From positions 1 to 27,333 of the forward strand of contig CALVKC010000008.1 of assembly GCA_944332505.1 (NCBI GenBank): 27,333 bases of DNA, in the 5' to 3' direction. The notes under the pieces are model-generated. The model was not told where the DNA came from, did not search any database, and saw nothing but the letters and a program-made list of their open reading frames with translations. Origin of the DNA: an uncultured Bacilli bacterium (GTDB lineage Bacteria; Bacillota_I; Bacilli_A; RF39; UBA660). Within the stretch, counting starts at the first letter, position 1; the number at the start of each line of letters is the position of its first letter. Of this stretch, positions 8,329 to 16,120 are shown one piece after another. Position numbers and translations under genes: made by a program.

Positions 8329-9393
8329 ATGTTTAATAGATTAGATGCTATAGAAAAAAGATATAATGAAATAAAGGAAGAGTTATTAAAACCTGAAGTG
8401 TTAAATGATTTTAATTATTTAAAAAAATTATCAAAAGAAGAGAGCGAATTAAAGGAAACTGTTGAAGTTTATCATGAATATAAAAAAGTAATTGATAATC
8501 TTAAACAAGCAAAAGAAATGGAAAATGATCCAGATTTAAAAGAAATTGCTCAAAGTGAAATAGCTGAGTTATCTCTTAAAGAATCAAAATTAAAAGAAAA
8601 GATAGAAATTTTATTAGTTCCAAAAGATGAAAATGATGGGAAAAATGTCATTATGGAAATTCGTGGTGCTGCTGGAGGAGATGAAGCCAATATTTTTGCT
8701 GGTGATTTGTTTAGGATGTATTCTTATTATGCCGAAGAAAATAATTGGAAAATAGAAGTTATTCATGAAGTTGAAGGAACCAGCGGAGGATTTTCTCAAA
8801 TAGAATTTATAGTTAAAGGCAATAATGTTTATTCTAAATTAAAATATGAAAGTGGATCGCATCGTGTTCAAAGAGTTCCAGCAACGGAAGCAAGTGGTAG
8901 AATACATACATCAACAGCTACAGTTTTAGTAATGCCTGAAGTTGAAACATCAAATATCGAAGTAAAAGAAAGTGATATAAAAATGGATGTTTATCATTCA
9001 AGTGGTGCTGGTGGTCAATCAGTTAATACAGCAAATTCAGCAGTTAGATTAACTCATATCCCAACAGGTGTAGTTGTGACTTGTCAAACAGAAAGAAGCC
9101 AATTACAAAATAGGGAAAGAGCATTAAATCTTTTAAAAATTAAAATTAATGATGCAATGCGCCAAAAAGAAGAACAAGAACTAGGTATTGAAAGAAAAAC
9201 TAAAATTGGTACCGGTGATAGGTCTGAAAAGATAAGAACATACAATTACCCTCAAAATAGAGTAACAGATCATCGAATTAATTTTTCTGTAATGAATTTA
9301 GATAAAGTTATGGATGGAGATTTACAACCAATCATTGATGCCTTACAAACTGAAGATTTAAAACTAAAATTAGCAGGAGAAAAATTTGAATAA
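8329..9393 (+). CDS. prfA: Peptide chain release factor 1
   Basis: RF1 ends translation at UAA and UAG. The 354-residue protein has the usual length, the GGQ peptidyl-hydrolysis motif (about residues 228-230, in HSSGAGGQSVNT) and the PAT tripeptide that reads the stop codon (about 184-186, in RVPATEASGRIHTS), which separates RF1 from RF2 (SPF). The start ATG follows AAGGAGGAA. Its last codons overlap prmC, whose product methylates the GGQ glutamine. Genes here also end in TGA, so an RF2 must exist elsewhere in the genome. Confidence 0.97.
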   Translation: MFNRLDAIEKRYNEIKEELLKPEVLNDFNYLKKLSKEESELKETVEVYHEYKKVIDNLKQAKEMENDPDLKEIAQSEIAELSLKESKLKEKIEILLVPKDENDGKNVIMEIRGAAGGDEANIFAGDLFRMYSYYAEENNWKIEVIHEVEGTSGGFSQIEFIVKGNNVYSKLKYESGSHRVQRVPATEASGRIHTSTATVLVMPEVETSNIEVKESDIKMDVYHSSGAGGQSVNTANSAVRLTHIPTGVVVTCQTERSQLQNRERALNLLKIKINDAMRQKEEQELGIERKTKIGTGDRSEKIRTYNYPQNRVTDHRINFSVMNLDKVMDGDLQPIIDALQTEDLKLKLAGEKFE

Positions 9394-10117
9394 ACCGGAT
9401 TTTATAAGTTTTAAAGATTGGGAGTTATTAAAAGAAAAATACTTTGATAATTTAGAGGAAGTATTAGATGAAATAAAAAATGGTTATCCCATACAATATT
9501 TAATTGGTAATGTATATTTTTATAATTCTTTAATCGATGTTGATAAAAGTGTATTAATACCAAGACCTGAAACTGAATTTTTAGTTGAAAAAATAATTAA
9601 ATTAGCAAATGAAAAATTTAATAAAAAAATAAATATTATAGATTTAGGAACAGGTAGTGGATGTATAGCTATAGCTTTAAAAAAGAGATTAAATGCTGAT
9701 GTTTGGGGAATAGATATTTCTGCACAAGCATTAGATGTTGCTAAAAATAATGCAAAAATAAATGAATTAGAAATTAACTTTATTAATGCTGATATGATAA
9801 ATCCATTAACTAATAATTATGATATTATTATTTCTAATCCACCTTATATCGGGGAAAATGATTATGTTGATGAAAGTGTAAAAAAATATGAGCCAAATAT
9901 TGCTTTATTTGCTAATGATAATGGTATGTATTTTTATAAGAAAATTATTAGTAATAATATTAATAGATTAAATAAAAATGGATTTATGGCTTTTGAAATT
10001 GGGGATAATCAAAAAAAAGATTTAGAAAAATTTTTAATTGGTTTAAATGTTTCAAATTTTAAATTTGAACAGGATTTAACTGGAAGAGATAGATATTTAT
10101 TTATATTTAATGAATAA
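9386..10117 (+). CDS. prmC: Release factor glutamine N5-methyltransferase PrmC
   Basis: PrmC (HemK) methylates the glutamine of the GGQ motif of release factors. The 243-residue protein has an N-terminal helical RF-binding domain, then a SAM-binding motif IDLGTGSGCIAIAL (about residues 86-99) and the catalytic NPPY (about 151-154, ISNPPYIGENDY). The start is TTG at 9386, 8 bases inside the end of prfA, with AGGAGA at 9374-9379, so the methylase is translated coupled to its substrate. Length and order (prfA-prmC) are as in B. subtilis. The gene ends five bases before a strong RNA hairpin over the next start. Confidence 0.95.
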   Translation: MNKPDFISFKDWELLKEKYFDNLEEVLDEIKNGYPIQYLIGNVYFYNSLIDVDKSVLIPRPETEFLVEKIIKLANEKFNKKINIIDLGTGSGCIAIALKKRLNADVWGIDISAQALDVAKNNAKINELEINFINADMINPLTNNYDIIISNPPYIGENDYVDESVKKYEPNIALFANDNGMYFYKKIISNNINRLNKNGFMAFEIGDNQKKDLEKFLIGLNVSNFKFEQDLTGRDRYLFIFNE

Positions 10118-10121
10118 AAAT

Positions 10122-10178
10122 AATAACAATTATCCAATATTTTATCAGGTGATAATATTGAAAAAGATAATTGTTATT
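10122..10178 (+). promoter_or_regulatory. Long hairpin sequestering spoIIR Shine-Dalgarno and start
   Basis: AATAACAATTATC (10122-10134) is the perfect complement of GATAATTGTTATT (10166-10178), 13 bp. Directly inside, CAATATT (10135-10141) pairs with AATATTG (10154-10160), 7 bp more, leaving five A residues (10161-10165) bulged. The 12-base loop (10142-10153) holds the only Shine-Dalgarno (AGGTGA), and the TTG start codon at 10158-10160 lies in the stem. There is no T tract, so this is not a terminator. It looks like a translational switch for spoIIR; the mechanism is inferred. Confidence 0.6.
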
Positions 10179-10664
10179 TTATTTGTAATTACTATTTTAT
10201 TATGTTTAACAAATAATAAGCAAGAAGTATTAATACCAAGTGATGCTATAAGATTTAGAATAATTGCTAATAGTAATTCTATAAAAGATCAACAAGAGAA
10301 ATTAGAAATTAAAACAGAGTTAGAGCCAGTGTTAGCATCAATTTTAAGTAATTCAAGTGATTACTATAATGCAAAAAACAGCATTATGGATAATATGGAT
10401 AATATAAAAAGTGTAATTGAAAAACACAATGTAAAATATGATATAAATTATGGAAATAATTTTTTTCCAGAAAAAACATATAAAGGAATTTATTACCCTG
10501 AAGGAAATTATGAGTCTTTAGTAATAACCTTGGGGGATGGTATTGGTGAAAATTGGTGGTGTGTATTATTTCCGCCATTGTGTTTATTAGAAGCAAACGA
10601 AGCCAACTATGATGAAGTAACATATACTACTTATTTTCAAGAAATATTAGATAATTTTAAATAG
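10158..10664 (+). CDS. spoIIR: Stage II sporulation signal protein SpoIIR
   Basis: SpoIIR is made in the forespore under sigma-F, exported to the intermembrane space and triggers SpoIIGA to process pro-sigma-E in the mother cell. The 168-residue protein has an N-terminal hydrophobic segment (about 3-18) serving as signal/anchor, then the family core IPSDAIRFRIIANSNS(IKDQ) and the highly conserved GENWWCVLFPPLC near the C terminus. The TTG at 10158 follows AGGTGA; a longer in-frame reading from 10110 has no ribosome site and adds a hydrophilic leader ahead of the signal segment, so it is rejected. Neighbours prmC and an MntP-like gene match the B. subtilis prfA-prmC-spoIIR-mntP region. The ribosome site is buried in a hairpin (10122-10178). 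Confidence 0.94.
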   Translation: MKKIIVILFVITILLCLTNNKQEVLIPSDAIRFRIIANSNSIKDQQEKLEIKTELEPVLASILSNSSDYYNAKNSIMDNMDNIKSVIEKHNVKYDINYGNNFFPEKTYKGIYYPEGNYESLVITLGDGIGENWWCVLFPPLCLLEANEANYDEVTYTTYFQEILDNFK

Positions 10665-10693
10665 ATTTGCATATATTTTTTTAGGTGATATTA

Positions 10694-11224
10694 ATGCGAG
10701 AAATTGTATCCATTTTATTAATAGGAATATCATTATCAATGGATACTTTTTCTTTGTCTTTAACTTTAGGAACAGTTGCTAATAATAAATTAATTAAATT
10801 ATTGCCATTATTTGTTGGAATTTTTCATTTTTTTATGCCTTTATTAGGCAATATAATTGGTATAACTTTAATAAATATTTTTAATATTGCTAGTAATATT
10901 ATTTTAGGTTTAGTTTTAATTGTTTTAGGTATTAATTTAGCATTTCATTATTATCAAGATGAAAAAGTAAATATTAAATTAAGTATTTTAGGTTTAATAC
11001 TTTTTGCCCTTAGTGTAAGTATAGATTCTTTTTCTGTTGGGTTAGGTATAACAGATTTAACTAATAACTATTATCTTGCTTGTATTATTTTTGCCTTTTG
11101 TAGTGCATCATTTACTTATTTAGGAATAATTATTGGTAAATATTGTAGTAAATTAATTGGTAAATACGCTATAATTATTGGTATTTTTTTGTTATTATTA
11201 CTTGGTATATTTCATCTTTTTTGA
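10694..11224 (+). CDS. MntP/YtaF-family membrane protein (probable manganese exporter)
   Basis: Integral membrane protein of 176 residues with six hydrophobic segments arranged as two repeats. Each repeat has the family hallmark acidic motif: SMDTFSLSL (about residues 16-24) and SIDSFSVGLG (about 110-119). The family (DUF204/Mntp) includes the manganese exporter MntP and the sporulation protein YtaF. Position after spoIIR matches B. subtilis mntP (ywlD), favouring Mn efflux, but family members look alike and YtaF cannot be excluded. ATG at 10694 follows AGGTGA; the ORF begins earlier at 10685 without a better site. It ends in TGA immediately before a promoter. Confidence 0.75.
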   Translation: MREIVSILLIGISLSMDTFSLSLTLGTVANNKLIKLLPLFVGIFHFFMPLLGNIIGITLINIFNIASNIILGLVLIVLGINLAFHYYQDEKVNIKLSILGLILFALSVSIDSFSVGLGITDLTNNYYLACIIFAFCSASFTYLGIIIGKYCSKLIGKYAIIIGIFLLLLLGIFHLF

Positions 11225-11238
11225 TAAAATGATATAAT
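11210..11238 (+). promoter_or_regulatory. Promoter for the ATP-grasp/murA pair
   Basis: TATAAT at 11233-11238 preceded by TGA gives an extended -10; a weak -35 (TTTCAT, 11210-11215) sits 17 bases upstream inside the end of the previous gene. The -10 ends 15 bases before the ATG. Confidence 0.55.
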
Positions 11239-11253
11239 TAAGTTGGTGATTAA

Positions 11254-12141
11254 ATGAAAAATTTTTTATTAGTCATAAAAGAAATTTGTAACGAACTAAA
11301 TATTGATTATAAAACTATTTCTAAAGATTGGATTACAATTTTAGAAAAAGATGAAAAAGTTCATTATATTGTTGGTTATAAATTTGATTTAAATGGTAAT
11401 GGTATATCAAGAATAATGGATGATAAATATGCTTTTTATGAATTAGTTAAGTTATATAAATTTCCTATAATTGAACATAATATTATTTTTAAAAATTATG
11501 ATAAAAAAGAAGTAGAGACATTATTTTGCAAGTATAATAAAGAAGTTGTTATTAAAATAAATACTGGAACTTGTGGTAAAGATGTGTATAAAGTTAATAA
11601 AATAGAAGAATTATTTAAATTACTTGATGATTTATTAAATAACAATTTTTCATTAAGTCTATGTCCTTATGTAAATATAAAAAATGAGTATCGAGTTATA
11701 TTATTAGATGATGAAGTGTTATTAACTTATGGTAAGATAAAACCTGTTGTGTATGGTGATGGTAAAAAAAGTATAAAAGATTTATTAATAGAGTTTAACC
11801 CATATTATTTTAATAAAATAGATAATTTACCTAAAAAAATATTGAAAACAAACGAATTTTATGAATATAGTTGGAAATTTAATTTATATCGAGGGGCAAT
11901 GCCTTTTTTAGAAATAGATGATAAAATAAAAAAGAAAATTATAAAAGAAGGTTTGAAAATTGCTAAGAAATTAAACTTAAGATTTTGTAGTTTAGATTTT
12001 GTAATAGATGATAATGATAATTTATTATTAATGGAAGCTAATAGTGGTGTAATGATGGATAATTTTATAAAAATAATTCCAAATGGTATGGATATTGCCA
12101 AAGATATTTATAGAAAAGTAATAAATAAAATGTATAAATAA
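11254..12141 (+). CDS. ATP-grasp ligase, cyanophycin-synthetase/GshAB-like
   Basis: Protein of 295 residues with an ATP-grasp fold. The lid and ligand segments are visible: DDKYAFYELVKLYKFPIIEH (about 56-75, the entry helix), VVIKINTGTCGKDVYKV (about 96-112, phosphate loop), NEYRVILLDDEVLLTYGKI (about 146-164), the VVYGDGKKSIKDLL segment (about 168-181), and a metal-binding C-terminal part with SLDFVIDDNDNLLLMEANSG (about 248-267). The GDGK-x-SI segment is characteristic of the ATP-grasp half of cyanophycin synthetase and of GshAB. Such enzymes join an amino acid to a carboxylate. The partner Mur-ligase domain of cyanophycin synthetase is absent, so it is a stand-alone ligase. It is 10 bases ahead of murA and shares its transcript, hinting at wall or peptide metabolism; the substrate is unknown. 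Confidence 0.75.
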   Translation: MKNFLLVIKEICNELNIDYKTISKDWITILEKDEKVHYIVGYKFDLNGNGISRIMDDKYAFYELVKLYKFPIIEHNIIFKNYDKKEVETLFCKYNKEVVIKINTGTCGKDVYKVNKIEELFKLLDDLLNNNFSLSLCPYVNIKNEYRVILLDDEVLLTYGKIKPVVYGDGKKSIKDLLIEFNPYYFNKIDNLPKKILKTNEFYEYSWKFNLYRGAMPFLEIDDKIKKKIIKEGLKIAKKLNLRFCSLDFVIDDNDNLLLMEANSGVMMDNFIKIIPNGMDIAKDIYRKVINKMYK

Positions 12142-12151
12142 GGAGGTTATT

Positions 12152-13405
12152 ATGAAGAGAATCATTATTGAAGGAAATCATACTTTAAGTGGAAAAATTA
12201 AAATAGGGGGTGCAAAAAATAGTGTAGTTGCTTTAATTCCTGCGGCGATTATGGCAAGTGGAAAAGTAAAAATAAGTAATGTACCAAATATTTCTGATAA
12301 AGATGCTTTATTAGAAATACTAAAATTGCTTAATGTAACAGTTAAAAGAAGTACAGGAATAATTGAAATTGATGCGTGTAATTTAGAAAACAAAATTATT
12401 CCTGAAAGTTTAAGTAATAAATTAAGAGCATCTTATTATTTTATGGGGGCATTACTTGCTAGATTTAAAAGAGTAGAAATGTACTTTCCTGGAGGATGTA
12501 ATATTGGATCAAGACCAATAGATTTACATTTAAAAGGTTTTGAATCCTTAGGTGCTAAAATAACAAAAGAAAATAGTAAATATTTAATTGTAGCAGATGA
12601 ATTACATGGAGCAGATATATTTTTAGATTTTGCCTCAGTTGGTGCAACAATTAATATAATGATTGCTGCAACTATGGCTAAAGGAACAACACATATAATG
12701 AATGCCGCAAGAGAAGCGGAAATTAGTAATATAGCTGATTTATTAAATAATATGGGAGCAAAAATAAGTGGGGCTGGAACTGAACAAATAACTATTGAAG
12801 GTGTTGAAGAGTTACACGGTGCAGAAATAAAAGTTATTCCTGATCGTATTGAAGCTGGAACTTATATAATTATGGGGGCTTTACTTGGAGATAATTTAGT
12901 TATTGAAGGAATGATTCCTGAACATAATATAGTTTTATTAAATAAATTGCAAGAAATGGGAGTAAATTTTAAATTACAAAATCACAAAATTATTTTAAAT
13001 AAAACTAATAATTTAAAACCTACAAATGTAAGAACTGTTGTTTATCCGGGTTTTCCAACTGATTTAGGTCAACCAATAGCAGTATTGTTAACTCAAGCAA
13101 ATGGTATATCTTTATTTGATGAAACTATTTGGGAAAATAGAATGGGACATGTAAAATATTTAAACAAAATGGGTGCAAATATTGTTGCTGAAAGACAACA
13201 TGCTCAAATTACAGGACCAACTAAATTGCATGGTGAAGAAATTACAGCAACTGACCTGCGAGCTGGTGCGGCATTAGTTACTGCAGGTTTAATTGCAGAT
13301 GGTATAACAATAATAAATGATGCTGAACATATACTTCGAGGATATGAAAGAATTATTGCTAAGTTATCCTCTGTAGGTGCTAATATAAAAATAGTTGAAG
13401 TATAA
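12152..13405 (+). CDS. murA: UDP-GlcNAc 1-carboxyvinyltransferase MurA
   Basis: MurA transfers enolpyruvate from PEP to UDP-GlcNAc, the first committed step of peptidoglycan synthesis. At 417 residues it has the full two-domain inside-out barrel. Visible are the GGAKNSVVALIPAAIMASG opening (about 18-36), the catalytic and fosfomycin-reactive Cys116 in PGGCNIGSRPIDLHL, the SVGATINIMIAA segment, and FPTDLGQPIA with the catalytic Asp near residue 303. The ATG follows AAGGAGGTT. The gene ends inside a terminator hairpin. In B. subtilis murAA lies just before spoIID; here six genes separate them. An intact Cys predicts fosfomycin sensitivity of the enzyme. Confidence 0.96.
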   Translation: MKRIIIEGNHTLSGKIKIGGAKNSVVALIPAAIMASGKVKISNVPNISDKDALLEILKLLNVTVKRSTGIIEIDACNLENKIIPESLSNKLRASYYFMGALLARFKRVEMYFPGGCNIGSRPIDLHLKGFESLGAKITKENSKYLIVADELHGADIFLDFASVGATINIMIAATMAKGTTHIMNAAREAEISNIADLLNNMGAKISGAGTEQITIEGVEELHGAEIKVIPDRIEAGTYIIMGALLGDNLVIEGMIPEHNIVLLNKLQEMGVNFKLQNHKIILNKTNNLKPTNVRTVVYPGFPTDLGQPIAVLLTQANGISLFDETIWENRMGHVKYLNKMGANIVAERQHAQITGPTKLHGEEITATDLRAGAALVTAGLIADGITIINDAEHILRGYERIIAKLSSVGANIKIVEV

Positions 13406-13427
13406 TTTAATAGATTATACTTTTTTT
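13398..13427 (+). terminator. Intrinsic terminator overlapping the murA stop
   Basis: AAGTATAAT (13398-13406) pairs with ATTATACTT (13414-13422) around a 7-base loop and runs into T residues to 13427. The murA stop codon (13403-13405) is inside the left arm. The next start is only 13 bases away, so read-through or an unseen promoter must serve it. Confidence 0.8.
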
Positions 13428-13439
13428 ATGGGGGTTATA

Positions 13440-14135
13440 ATGAAAAAATTAAAAAGAAGATATAAATTATTAATTATTATAGTTGTTGGAGTTATATTAA
13501 CTTTTTTTATAAATACTTCATCAACTAAACAAAAAGTTGATTTGGTTTCATTAGGTGATAGTTTAAGTGTTGGTATGACCCCATATAATGTTGCGGGTAC
13601 AAGTTTTAATGATTATTTAAAAAAACATTTGGAAGATAAAAATAAACTTGGAAGTTATAACAACGAATTTGCAATAAATCATTTAAGAATTCATGAATTA
13701 AATGATTATTTAAAAGAAAATAAGTTAGGAAATTTTACAAGAGTACCAATAAAACAGGTTTTAGCTAAAGCTGATATTATTAGTATTGCTATTGGGATAG
13801 ATGAGTTTGCAGATATATCTTTGTATGAAGATATATCCAATAATTTAATTGATAATTATATTTTAGAAATGAATACTTTATTAAAAAATATTAGGGAATT
13901 TTATGATAAAGAAATAATTATTGTTAGTCTCTACCCAGCGTATAATTTTAATAAAAATGATGCTCTTGAAATAAACGCCAAATTAAGTCAATTAGCAGTA
14001 GAGTACAAATGTAAATATTTGGATATATTAGCATATTCTTTAAATAAAAACTATTTTTTAGATAATACTAGTTATTATATGAATTATTTAGCTCATGAAA
14101 AAATTGCTAATAAAATAATTGATATGTTATTTTGA
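13440..14135 (+). CDS. Exported SGNH/GDSL-hydrolase-like protein
   Basis: Protein of 231 residues with a basic N terminus and one hydrophobic segment (about 8-26), so membrane-anchored or secreted. Block I of the SGNH family is clear: LVSLGDSLSVGM (about residues 38-49), giving the nucleophile serine. Block III, usually GxND, reads IGIDEF, and the last block keeps a histidine (YLAHEKIA) but no clear partner Asp three residues before it. So it is a lipase/acylhydrolase-fold protein whose activity is doubtful or altered. The ATG at 13440 follows GGGGGTTATA; earlier in-frame codons back to 13395 lie in the murA terminator. It lies directly after the murA terminator. A role in cell envelope or spore coat ester chemistry is possible but only a guess. 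Confidence 0.7.
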   Translation: MKKLKRRYKLLIIIVVGVILTFFINTSSTKQKVDLVSLGDSLSVGMTPYNVAGTSFNDYLKKHLEDKNKLGSYNNEFAINHLRIHELNDYLKENKLGNFTRVPIKQVLAKADIISIAIGIDEFADISLYEDISNNLIDNYILEMNTLLKNIREFYDKEIIIVSLYPAYNFNKNDALEINAKLSQLAVEYKCKYLDILAYSLNKNYFLDNTSYYMNYLAHEKIANKIIDMLF

Positions 14136-14184
14136 TGTTTAAAATTGTAAAATTATATATTGCTTCTTTTTTTATTATAGGAAA

Positions 14185-14195
14185 TATGATATGAT
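14185..14195 (+). promoter_or_regulatory. Possible -10 region for the anchored-paralogue genes
   Basis: TATGAT at 14190-14195 preceded by TGA forms an extended -10 14 bases before AAAGGAG of the next gene. No good -35 is seen: the matching stretch is a run of T residues, and a better TTGCTT (14160-14165) is too far away. Confidence 0.4.
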
Positions 14196-14221
14196 TTAGT
14201 TAAGATAAAGGAGTTGGATTA

Positions 14222-15238
14222 TTGAAAGAAGAAAAAACAAATGAAAATAATAAAACAATAATACTAGTTATTATACTTATTATAATTTTAGTTATTGGAG
14301 CTTTCTTTTTAGGAATGTATGTTGTTAAAAATAATGATAAGGGTAATAGTGAAGTAAATAATGAAGTTAATGAAAGTGATATAATTGAATCTATTATGCC
14401 AACTGACAAAGATTTTATTTTACAATATTATTGGTCTTTTGAAGATCTTTATAATTATTACATTGAACCTAAAGATAATAATGAACCAATTGTAATTAAT
14501 GAAAATTTCGGATTTGTAAAAGTAGAAAATAATAAATTAATGTGGAATGTAAATAACAATTGGGTAAATGATTCTCTTGTAACAGAAGATATTAAATCTG
14601 CAGCATTTGATTATAAGGATAACACTTTTGATGATGGTTTATATGGGGTTATAGTAACTAATAATAATGAAGTATATACTATTACAACTAATGAATCCTC
14701 ATTAGATAGAAGTTATTTAAGTACTATTACTAGTGATATTTATAATGATATAATATATTCTGAATATGATAGTAATATTAATATTGATTATATTTTACCT
14801 AGATTATTTTCAGAATGTGAAATTTGGACAAATTATTATTTTATGTCTGATAATAAAATATATAGATTAAATAATTCAGATGATAAAACTTTAATTGAGT
14901 ATGATCCTAAAACAAGTAATAATATATTATCTTTTACTGATACTTGTGGGAATATTTTATTTGATTTTACATGGGACTTTGATGGTTATTTAAATGATAT
15001 AGAAGATGTTAATGATAAAAAAATAAATGCAACGCATATTATTAGTTTAAAAAGCAATAACATAGATTATATTTTTATTGTTGATATTGATAATAATTTA
15101 TATAGCATTAAATTAGAAGATTTAGTAAACAATAGTAAGTTAAAACCCTATAAAAAAATAGAAAAAATTATTTATAACTATGATGATAATGATTTAAATA
15201 TAGATTTCGTTGATGGTGAAGTTTTAAATATTAATTAA
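14222..15238 (+). CDS. Membrane-anchored extracytoplasmic protein, paralogue A
   Basis: Unrecognised 338-residue protein. Residues 1-12 are charged, about 13-36 form one transmembrane helix, then an acidic Asn-rich linker (to about 59) and a large outer domain. The outer part contains several short strand units with repeating N-x-x-Y/V-x-x (for example NNEVYTITT, DNKIYRLNN, DNNLYSIKL), which could be blades of a small beta-propeller; that is a guess. The start is TTG at 14222 behind AAAGGAG. It is followed 37 bases later by a paralogue (15276-16019) whose first 60 residues are almost the same, while the outer domains share only scattered positions such as KLMWN-x-x-NNW. It is likely a surface protein of unknown ligand. 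Confidence 0.6.
   Translation: MKEEKTNENNKTIILVIILIIILVIGAFFLGMYVVKNNDKGNSEVNNEVNESDIIESIMPTDKDFILQYYWSFEDLYNYYIEPKDNNEPIVINENFGFVKVENNKLMWNVNNNWVNDSLVTEDIKSAAFDYKDNTFDDGLYGVIVTNNNEVYTITTNESSLDRSYLSTITSDIYNDIIYSEYDSNINIDYILPRLFSECEIWTNYYFMSDNKIYRLNNSDDKTLIEYDPKTSNNILSFTDTCGNILFDFTWDFDGYLNDIEDVNDKKINATHIISLKSNNIDYIFIVDIDNNLYSIKLEDLVNNSKLKPYKKIEKIIYNYDDNDLNIDFVDGEVLNIN
14241..14401 (+). repeat. Direct repeat, copy 1 (anchor-encoding)
   Basis: 161 bases matching 15295-15455 with one difference, at 14392 (T here, A in the other copy), a silent change in a serine codon. The repeat covers the transmembrane anchor and linker of the two paralogues and stops abruptly where the outer domains begin. 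Confidence 0.9.
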
Positions 15239-15275
15239 AATAAAATACCATATTAAAATAAAGGAGATGGTAATG

Positions 15276-16019
15276 ATGGTAGAAGAAAAAAAGAATGAAA
15301 ATAATAAAACAATAATACTAGTTATTATACTTATTATAATTTTAGTTATTGGAGCTTTCTTTTTAGGAATGTATGTTGTTAAAAATAATGATAAGGGTAA
15401 TAGTGAAGTAAATAATGAAGTTAATGAAAGTGATATAATTGAATCAATTATGCCAGATAATTATGATGAAAAAATTGTATATGATTCTGAAGAAATTAGA
15501 AAATATTATGACTTAATATTTCAAGACAACTTTAGCCGTGTGCCGGAAAAAATTTTAGATAATATTGAATTTGTAAAAATAGATGATGGTAAGTTAATGT
15601 GGAATATTGATAATAATTGGGAAATTGATTCAACAATTACAAACTGTACATATTTAGAAGTATATGCAGATGATTCTGATGCGACATTTTTTTATGCATA
15701 TGCTATAGCAGATGATAATAGTTTATACTACTATCAAATTGATAATGTTGATGCAATAAATGTATATGGCAATCAAAATTTATCTAAAATAACAATTGCC
15801 AATAAAAATAATATAGTTGTAAAAAAGATTGATTTATTAGATGATTTGTTTTATTTAAAAGATGAAAATAATACTCTTATAGTGGCTAAAGAAATAGATA
15901 AAGTAAAAAGTGGTAATGATATTTATTATATAATTTATGATATTAATAATAGAGTTTTTTCTATAGGAGAAAGTAAATTAATAGAAAATTTGCAAATTAG
16001 GGAATACAAACATAAATAA
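15276..16019 (+). CDS. Membrane-anchored extracytoplasmic protein, paralogue B
   Basis: Unrecognised 247-residue protein with the same single transmembrane helix (about 13-36) and linker as its upstream neighbour, then a shorter outer domain. That domain shares with paralogue A the EFVKIDDGKLMWNIDNNW stretch (about 106-123) and strand units such as DNSLYYYQI and NNRVFSIGE, but is otherwise strongly diverged. Start choice: ATG at 15267 is part of AAGGAGATG and too close; ATG at 15273 and 15276 both work, and 15276 gives an N terminus aligned with paralogue A. The two genes are probably one transcript; no promoter is visible in the 37-base gap. Function is unknown. Confidence 0.6.
   Translation: MVEEKKNENNKTIILVIILIIILVIGAFFLGMYVVKNNDKGNSEVNNEVNESDIIESIMPDNYDEKIVYDSEEIRKYYDLIFQDNFSRVPEKILDNIEFVKIDDGKLMWNIDNNWEIDSTITNCTYLEVYADDSDATFFYAYAIADDNSLYYYQIDNVDAINVYGNQNLSKITIANKNNIVVKKIDLLDDLFYLKDENNTLIVAKEIDKVKSGNDIYYIIYDINNRVFSIGESKLIENLQIREYKHK
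15295..15455 (+). repeat. Direct repeat, copy 2 (anchor-encoding)
   Basis: Second copy of the 161-base repeat at 14241-14401, offset 1054 bases, one mismatch. Just upstream (15280-15294) the two genes also match with only two differences. Confidence 0.9.
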
Positions 16020-16054
16020 ATATTAATTATATGATATAAAATTTAATAACTATG

Positions 16055-16072
16055 AAAGTTGAAAGCAACTTT
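16055..16072 (+). terminator. Stable hairpin, possible terminator of the paralogue pair
   Basis: AAAGTTG (16055-16061) pairs with CAACTTT (16066-16072) around AAAG. The T tract after it is poor (AACTTGCTT), so termination may be weak; it lies between paralogue B and the rpmE promoter. Confidence 0.4.
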
Positions 16073-16075
16073 AAC

Positions 16076-16103
16076 TTGCTTAAATAAAAAAGTATGATAT
16101 AAT
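16076..16103 (+). promoter_or_regulatory. rpmE promoter
   Basis: TTGCTT (16076-16081), 16-base spacer, TATAAT (16098-16103) preceded by TGA, an extended -10. Transcription would start about 16110, giving a leader of about 48 bases to rpmE, longer than the other leaders here. Confidence 0.75.
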
Positions 16104-16120
16104 ATAAAAGCAATGAATTA

